45,606 nt of DNA. It comes from Nostoc sp. WHI (GTDB lineage: Bacteria > Cyanobacteriota > Cyanobacteriia > Cyanobacteriales > Nostocaceae). The first letter of the stretch is position 1. Every line of letters begins with the position of its first letter. Of the stretch, positions 17,246 through 23,700 are shown in pieces. The notes beneath the pieces were generated by a model. That model saw only the letters and a program-made list of their open reading frames with translations, searched no databases and was not told the DNA's origin. Where the stretch lies: NCBI RefSeq assembly GCF_015714725.1, contig NZ_WBKM01000271.1:1-45606 (forward strand). The letters are read 5' to 3'. The position numbers were made by a program, and so were the translations under genes.

Positions 17246-18489
17246 TTACTTGCGCCGTTTAGGTTTATTCTTATTGCGCTCATACTCGGCAATAATATCC
17301 TTAGTCTGCTGTGGAAGAATCACACTTTTATTGTTGAATCGCATTTGGTATACCAGATAACAGAGACTTTTGGGATCAGGGCAAGAAAGATTTGTTGGTA
17401 GATTAATGATTGATACTCCTGCAAAAGTCGCAGAAGCTAACATGGCAGAGATAAAAAAGAAAATCCCAGAGCGACCAGAACCGACCCAACCACCGAGCCA
17501 AAAAACAAACCCCTTGAATTGTTCAAACTGCTTGTGACGAAGCTTTTGACGTTCTAGTTGTGCTTCGTTCCAAGCTTGCAACTTTTCCAGTTTGTGAGCA
17601 GCGAGTCGGGTGGCTTTGGCATCAGAGGTTTTTACTGCCTGAATCTCAATAGTTTGTCGTTCCTGTTCTAGTCGGAAGTCAAACCATTCTCTGAGTTCGG
17701 TGGCAAACTGTTCAAGAGCTGCTGTGGCATCAGGGTTTGCACCTTCGAGGGAAATTGGACTTGAGACTTTCCCACTGCACGAGCCTTAATCATTTCCAGC
17801 AACTTTCGCCAATTCTGCTGAGATGATTCTGAGGCTAACTCTTGTGCTAAATATTTGAGATAAAGTGCGGGGGCAACAGCTGCGTGTTTTTCAGCTTTAT
17901 CTCGGAGCATTTCACCAAAAAGCTGATCACCTCCATCTTGTATTAGTAGTTCGGTTTCTTCAATGGTTAATTGAATATCTAGATCATCCGACTCACTTAT
18001 CCCAAAGTGTGCTGCAATCTCTCGTTCTGTTTTTCCTTGTTTTAAAAGGTCACAGGCTTCGAGAAAACGCCTCAATTCCTCTGAAGTATATTCCTCTTGT
18101 TCTTTTAGTCCACAAGAAGCGAGAATCCCTAAAGCTTTGCTGAGTGTGAGTTGAAAGCCTTCCTCACGAGCTGTAGATAGGAATTCCGAAATGTCTAGAG
18201 ATTGTGAATTGGTAGATTTTTTCGACTTTTTTTGTTTGGAAGTGCTAGCTTTTTGGCTATTATCGCTATCAGTAGTCGTCTGAGTTGTTTCTGCTACAAC
18301 AGGCGGCAATAAATTCATTATCTCAGAGTCAGTCTTGCCTTGTTCAATTAAAGAGCGACATTCACGAAAACGGTCTGCATCGTCTTCGGTATACAATTCC
18401 TTTTCAGATATACCGCTTAAATGCAAAGTTCGGTTAACTTCTTCTGGTGCGAGGTTGTTAAAAAGTTCTTGTGGTTGATACATAATCAT
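17246..18489 (-). CDS. Predicted -1 frameshift product: HTH / coiled-coil / membrane protein, about 414 aa
   Basis: Joining the 0 frame (residues 1-241, bases 18489-17767) to the -1 frame (17767-17246) gives one continuous protein: two HTH-like repeats, a helical linker, a coiled coil (EWFDFRLEQERQTIEIQ through KLEKLQAWNEAQLERQKLRH), a hydrophobic membrane region (residues about 327-368, GFVFWLGGWVGSGRSG then FFFISAMLASATF), and a basic tail. The -1 frame is open from a stop at 17786-17788 but has no ATG; the only late start is TTG 17581, cutting the coiled coil. The heptamer at the junction is G GGA AAG, in the correct phase. This could be programmed, or a one-base deletion in this copy. It is third in an actin-like cassette. 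Confidence 0.6.
17668..18489 (-). CDS. 0-frame product: soluble HTH-repeat protein, 273 aa
   Basis: The unshifted product. Two related units look like winged/MerR-type helix-turn-helix segments: ELYTEDDADRFRECRSLIEQ followed by GKTDSEI (residues 31-57) and EEYTSEELRRFLEACDLLKQ followed by GKTEREIAAHFGI (132-164). A lysine/serine linker separates them. Residues 242-273 after the slip site are low-quality and end by TAG, as expected for a frame not under selection. Start is ATG 18489 or, better placed after AGGAG, ATG 18483. It follows the 18500-18934 gene by 10 bp, so it is cotranscribed. If frameshifting is real, this is the non-anchored form of the protein. Confidence 0.65.
   Translation of the reverse strand: MIMYQPQELFNNLAPEEVNRTLHLSGISEKELYTEDDADRFRECRSLIEQGKTDSEIMNLLPPVVAETTQTTTDSDNSQKASTSKQKKSKKSTNSQSLDISEFLSTAREEGFQLTLSKALGILASCGLKEQEEYTSEELRRFLEACDLLKQGKTEREIAAHFGISESDDLDIQLTIEETELLIQDGGDQLFGEMLRDKAEKHAAVAPALYLKYLAQELASESSQQNWRKLLEMIKARAVGKSQVQFPSKVQTLMPQQLLNSLPPNSENGLTSD
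17767..17773 (-). other. Slippery heptamer G GGA AAG
   Basis: On the minus strand the 0-frame reads GTG GGA AAG; slipping back one base pairs the two tRNAs with GGG AAA, then continues GTC TCA AGT in the open -1 frame. This is the X XXY YYZ form and is the same heptamer used by phage lambda for its G-GT tail chaperone frameshift. No strong downstream stem was found by eye. Confidence 0.6.
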
Positions 18490-18499
18490 GGACTCCTAT

Positions 18500-18934
18500 C
18501 TAAAAAGGATTTAACCAGTCAGTTCCCGACTCCGATTCTTCTAGTAGATGAGTTCTGGCTATTTGTAATGGTTCTTTGGCTGAAGTCCTGGATATTGGTA
18601 ATGGTTCTGATTGTATTAGTTGTAGTGGCTGTGATTGATTAGAGGCTACTGCAATCATCGGCGTTCCTTGAGACGGGATTTCTCCCAGCAGTCCCATCAG
18701 ATATTGCTGGTGTAGTTGAAGGCGGTAAAGACAACCACGAACGTGTTGCTCTAAATCCACAGATTGATCCATAGCTTGATAAGCTAAAGGCAACCAATAA
18801 CTGCTAATGGCAATCATCGCCATATCCCTAGCAGGATAAAGAGTGTCCCTGGAGTTTAGATACTTAATTACCACGGCTTCGGAACTATCAGCCTTAACTC
18901 TACTTCGTAAGCGAAACTCAACATCTGAAAGCAT
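18500..18934 (-). CDS. Hypothetical partner protein in actin-like cassette, 144 aa
   Basis: Not recognised by sequence. The N-terminal 80 residues are helical with basic patches (MLSDVEFRLRSRVKADSSEA, then MIAISSYWLPLAYQAM). The remainder is serine/glutamine-rich and probably disordered. It sits 16 bp after the actin-like gene and 10 bp before the frameshift gene, all on the minus strand, so the three form an operon. By position it could be the DNA-binding adaptor or an assembly regulator of the filament. Confidence 0.6.
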   Translation of the reverse strand: MLSDVEFRLRSRVKADSSEAVVIKYLNSRDTLYPARDMAMIAISSYWLPLAYQAMDQSVDLEQHVRGCLYRLQLHQQYLMGLLGEIPSQGTPMIAVASNQSQPLQLIQSEPLPISRTSAKEPLQIARTHLLEESESGTDWLNPF

Positions 18935-18950
18935 TTCATTATTCCTTTAA

Positions 18951-20066
18951 TTAAGAAGCACGATGAGTTGAAATGGATGACGTAGCGTGTTGGTAACGAA
19001 ACAATCCATATACATCAGTGAAACGCAAGCACAAGGCATCTTTTTTAATCGGCAGGTTAAAAGCCAAACGCACATCCTCTGATAATTCTGCTGCCCATGA
19101 AATGTCGGTATGAGTAAACAAATTTTTCAACTCCGAGCCTAAATATTCCGACGTTCCACCACCAATAATGACTTGCTCAATATGGGCAGGAATATTAATT
19201 TTGAGCCAAGTGGATACCCTTTCCCAGTATTCTTTACGAGATAAGTCAGCCACTTCAATAATTTGTGCTATCTCCTCAACCTTAAAATCAGACTTCTTGC
19301 TCCGAGCCAAAGGTTTGCAGTATCTCGGTTTCAATGTCGGGCCTGATAGATGAACAGCCTTTAACAGATCATGTAAGTTTTGCCCTGATGTTCGGCTTTT
19401 GATTCTCTCCAGCATCCACGCCAAGCCCAATCCTTCCGTTTTTCCAGTTGAGATACCACGCTCAAAGATTACGGCTGATATATCCCGAAAACCCAGCATC
19501 ACCACAGCAATGTTCATTTTATTAAAATCTGTGCCAAGTTTTTTACTTCGTGTTAATATCAGTCCCCCACCTTCGGGCAAGCACTGAAAGTTAATTAGAT
19601 TTATACAAAATTGTTTCCCTCGAAAGCTAAAGCTAGACAGTGCCTTAGTTAAACCCCTCTCCAATCTCTCTCTATCTTCCCACTCCCCATAAGGCAATAG
19701 CAGTCCCAAGGATAAATCAAAGTTTGCCTTCAACCCTTCTCTAATCGCTATTGCCCCCACTGCTGCCAAAGTTTTTGGAATCGCGTTCTCATACTTGAGT
19801 TCTAAAAAATTGATTCGCGCTTCAAAATACTTTTGTGCCAAAAAGCCAACCGCATAATATTCTTCGTTGTACTCTATCCATGCTTCATTCTCTGGATTGG
19901 GCCGATTCATTTGCCCAGACTCATATAAATCCAGTGAGTCTTTGGAAATCTTAATCAACTCTGGCTCCATACACAGCAATTCTGACTTGTACGAAATCTC
20001 CGAGAGAACACGATAAACCATCTTCGTCATTGAAGTTCCCGGATCAAGGCTCAACATTAAATCCAC
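18951..20066 (-). CDS. Second actin-like ATPase (ParM-like), 371 aa
   Basis: Actin-fold hallmarks: phosphate-1 LSLDPGTSMTK (residues 5-15), phosphate-2 MNIAVVMLGFRDIS (184-197), and adenosine motif VIIGGGTSEYLG (299-310). At 371 aa it is longer than the ParM at 7884 and belongs to a distinct lineage. Start GTG 20066 is preceded by GGGAG at 10 bp; ATG 20057 is an alternative. It opens a three-gene operon (18951-20066, 18500-18934, 17246-18489) with a 10-bp-phased repeat array upstream, fitting a plasmid segregation or cytoskeletal role. The downstream predicted membrane protein is unusual for ParM systems. Confidence 0.8.
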   Translation of the reverse strand: MDLMLSLDPGTSMTKMVYRVLSEISYKSELLCMEPELIKISKDSLDLYESGQMNRPNPENEAWIEYNEEYYAVGFLAQKYFEARINFLELKYENAIPKTLAAVGAIAIREGLKANFDLSLGLLLPYGEWEDRERLERGLTKALSSFSFRGKQFCINLINFQCLPEGGGLILTRSKKLGTDFNKMNIAVVMLGFRDISAVIFERGISTGKTEGLGLAWMLERIKSRTSGQNLHDLLKAVHLSGPTLKPRYCKPLARSKKSDFKVEEIAQIIEVADLSRKEYWERVSTWLKINIPAHIEQVIIGGGTSEYLGSELKNLFTHTDISWAAELSEDVRLAFNLPIKKDALCLRFTDVYGLFRYQHATSSISTHRAS

Positions 20067-20224
20067 AAGAAAATTTCTCCCTGTTTTTGACCTTTTTTTG
20101 TCTATCTAATTGATAATTACTCTCAAGATAAACCGCTCAGACCGTGATTATTGATACATTTATCAAGAAATATTACAGTTTTGGCACTACTTTTTGACTT
20201 TTCATGAATTCGTGCATCTGATAG

Positions 20225-20460
20225 AAAATCTCCACAAAATCTCCAAATTCCCAATGTTCACCAACTACATTCAATATCTACCAATATCTCAACAACATCT
20301 CCCAAATCGCCAATTCATTTCTTACCTTTTCAACTATTAAACATCATCCAGTCACCAAATTCTCATTAGCTTAATATTTTCCAACAATTCCTAGTACTTC
20401 CCAAGACTTCCTAGTACTTCCCAACACTTCCCAATTTTCTCAAGGATTCTCCCAATTATC
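20225..20460. repeat. 10-bp-phased repeat array (putative centromere/operator)
   Basis: From 20381 to 20460 the sequence repeats with an exact 10-bp period: CCAACAATTC, CTAGTACTTC, CCAAGACTTC, CTAGTACTTC, CCAACACTTC and CCAATTTTCT. A looser series of TCTCCAA, TTCCCAA and TCTACCAA motifs extends back to about 20225. One copy per helical turn puts all sites on one DNA face, as in ParR centromeres. The array lies between the divergent actin-like and relaxase genes. The rest of 20067-20782 has no gene. Confidence 0.7.
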
Positions 20461-20782
20461 TAGTAATTAGCTTAAATAACCACAAGCCCTGAAATCCATC
20501 TTTTGTTGACGCACAGTACGCCATATTTGGCGGAAAGAATGCTCTAGTTTTTTGCTATATTAAATATCAATTACCTGTTGGAGAAAAAACTAAAAATACA
20601 AGAATCGTGAAAATATTTTCACTCGTCATCAAGCGTGGCTGCATTTGATGATGGGGATTCACAATCACATTTAATAGTTATTTAAAGGGTGATTATCTTG
20701 CCAACAGAGAAAATAATCAGAATTTCTGTCAGTGGAATAGAAGGAGTATTAAGTTATGTTTTGTCCAGAGTTGGGGTGAGCC

Positions 20783-23700
20783 ATGCTAACAGCGGCTAAC
20801 GTCTCCTCAGAGATGGCGGTGAACTACTTCATCAAGAATTACTATCACCTTGGTAAGTCGCTTTGGAGTGGTCAAGGTGCTGAAAAATTGGGTTTGTCAG
20901 GGGCAGTCGATGACGAAGAAGCTTTTAAAAATATCATTGAGGGGCGATCGCCTGATGGTCGTGAGGTATTGAATGCCAGAGTAGTCAAAGAAAAGGGGAA
21001 AGGAGAACGCAGAGCCGCATTAGACTGTACATTTTCTGCGCCCAAAAGTGTAAGCTTGATGGCCTTGATTGGTGGGGATACTCGTTTAATCGATGCTCAC
21101 CATCAGGCATTGAAAGAAGTCCTGCAACTGATAGAGCAGAGGTACGCCTACACCAGAGTGACAGATGACAACAAGAGACATAGAGTTCAGACTGGTAACT
21201 TGGTCGTCGCTCAGTTTGACCATATCGAGAGTCGGGACTTAGATCCACATCTGCACACACACTGTTTGCTGATGAATATGACGCAAACAAGAGATGGTAG
21301 ATGGTTAAGCCTGGGCAATAATGAAATATTTGCCAATAAGAAATTCTTGGGAATGGCATATCAAAGTTATCTGGCGCGTGAAGTCCAGAAACTAGGGTAT
21401 GAAGTGGAGCCGCGTAAACATGGGCAGTTTGATATCAAAGGCTTTTTGGAGAAAGATTTAGAAACGTTTTCTAAGCGACGACAACAAATCATCGCTTCAT
21501 CTGGGGTTAATTCTACTTGGGCAGAACGTGAGAAAATCTGGGACGATACCCGCCAGCGTAAGCAAAAACTACCAGAATCAGAGTTACTTGCATTCTGGAA
21601 AGAAGAAGCTGCGGCGTTAGGGATTAGGTTTGTTAAGCCTTCTCTTACAAGGCAGGATATACCAGCCCATGATTTGAGTTTGGCAGAGGTTTTGGATTTA
21701 GCGATCGCTCACTGCTCAGAAAGGAATGTAGCATTTACCCAGGAAGACTTAGAAAAATTCGTCCTAGAAGAACGTTTAGCCACTGATGTAACAGCCATTG
21801 AGCCATTGATAAAATCCCACCAGGAGTTAATCGGCTTGCCGGGTTTAACTCATCAATTTACAACGATGACAGCAGTGCGGCGGGAGTTGGCGACAATAGA
21901 GTTAATGCAGCTAAGACTTGGCAACGTTAACCCAATTTCGCACCCGGAAGTAGTTGAAAGCCTTTTGGAGAATACGTTACTGAACAAAGGGCAACGGGAA
22001 GCAGTAGAATTAGCTGCAACAACATCTGACCAATTCATTGCATGGCAGGGGGTAGCTGGTGCTGGTAAGACTTTTGCCCTCAAGGAATTAAAAGCGATCG
22101 CTATGGATGCCGGATACACTATTAAAGGCTTTGCCCCTAGTTCTTCTGCTGCTAAGGTTTTGAGCGAAGAGTTAGAAATTCCGTCTGAGACAGTGGCTAG
22201 ATTACTTGTCACTGAACCACAAGAAATTGAACCAAATCAAATCTGGATTGTGGACGAAGCCGGGCTACTCAGTGCTAAAGATGCCCATTCACTCCTACAA
22301 CGGGCAACCTTACTTCAAGCTAGGGTGATTTTAGTAGGTGACACTCGGCAGTTATCAGCAGTATCGGCAGGCAATCCCTTCAAATCCTTGCAACAGGCAG
22401 GAATCAAAACCGCACACCTCAATGAATCGTTGCGCCAAAAAGACCCTCAACTGAAGCTGGCAGTAGATTTAATCGCTGATGGCAGGATTGAAGCGGGTTT
22501 TGAACATCTACTGGCAATCGGCTCTATAAAAACTGTTTCTTCAGAGTCAAAAGTAGAACAAATCGCCAATGATTATACAGTAGGGACACCAGAGCAGCGA
22601 CTCAAAACCCTTGTGTTAGCTGGAACGAATACAGAAAGACTTGCCCTTACCCAAGCTATTCGAGACAAGCTAAAAAATGAAGGGAGTTTGGGAGAAACAG
22701 CGACTATCAGCCAGTTACAAACCAAAAATCTGACAAAAGTACAGATGCGGTTTGCCCATAACTTTGAAATTGGTGATGTAATAATGCCGACACGAGACTA
22801 CAAACGTCGGGGGTTGGAGAAAGGGAAACTGTATGAAGTGGTAGATCGAACTACTGACAGGTTGACTCTCAAGGGCGATGATGGTGGAGTAATGGATGTA
22901 GACACAGCTTTTGAGAAGGCAGTTTACCAAAGAAACCAGATTGAAATAGCTGTGGGCGATCGCTTGCAATGGAAGAAAAACGACCGGCAATTGGGACGAC
23001 GTAACGGACAGGAATTTACTGTCACAGGGATCGACCTGAACATAGTCCACATTAAATATGCTGATGAGCGTACTGAATGCATTAGTTTGGCACAGGCGCA
23101 AAACTTAGACTATGCCCTTGTGAGTACAACATATAGTAGCCAGGGGAAAACTGCGGATCGGGTGTTAATTTCGGCAGATTTTACTATTGGACAGGAAAGT
23201 TTTTATGTTGCTGCCAGCCGTGCAAGGCATGAATTAAAGATTTACACCGAAGATCCAACGCGGTTGCTCTGGTTAGCGCAACAGTCGAAAGCCAAAGATA
23301 ATGCCTTGGAATTGCTACGAAAACAAGTTCAGAAATCGACTTTCAAGCAGCACCAAGCAATAACTATAGATATAAGTGCCCCTTTTGAGAAGACAGTACT
23401 AAAACAAGAGACGACAGTATCTACTTCAATTGTCCAGCCAATTGTGAAATCAGTCGCATCTAGCCGGACAACAAGCGATGATTCATCAACAAAAGTACCG
23501 AAAGTCTTGCCCGTCTTGAAAGAGACACCAAATTATAATACTGTTGAATCAGTTTTCTCCAAGCCAGTACTGAAATCTCCTGCCCCAACAGAAGCATTTT
23601 GGACACCACATCATACTGAAGACATTCCCAATTTTCTTGAACCAAAGCACTGGCAAGAGTTTGAAGATAGCGCTATCCATCCTGATATTGCGGCAAAAAA

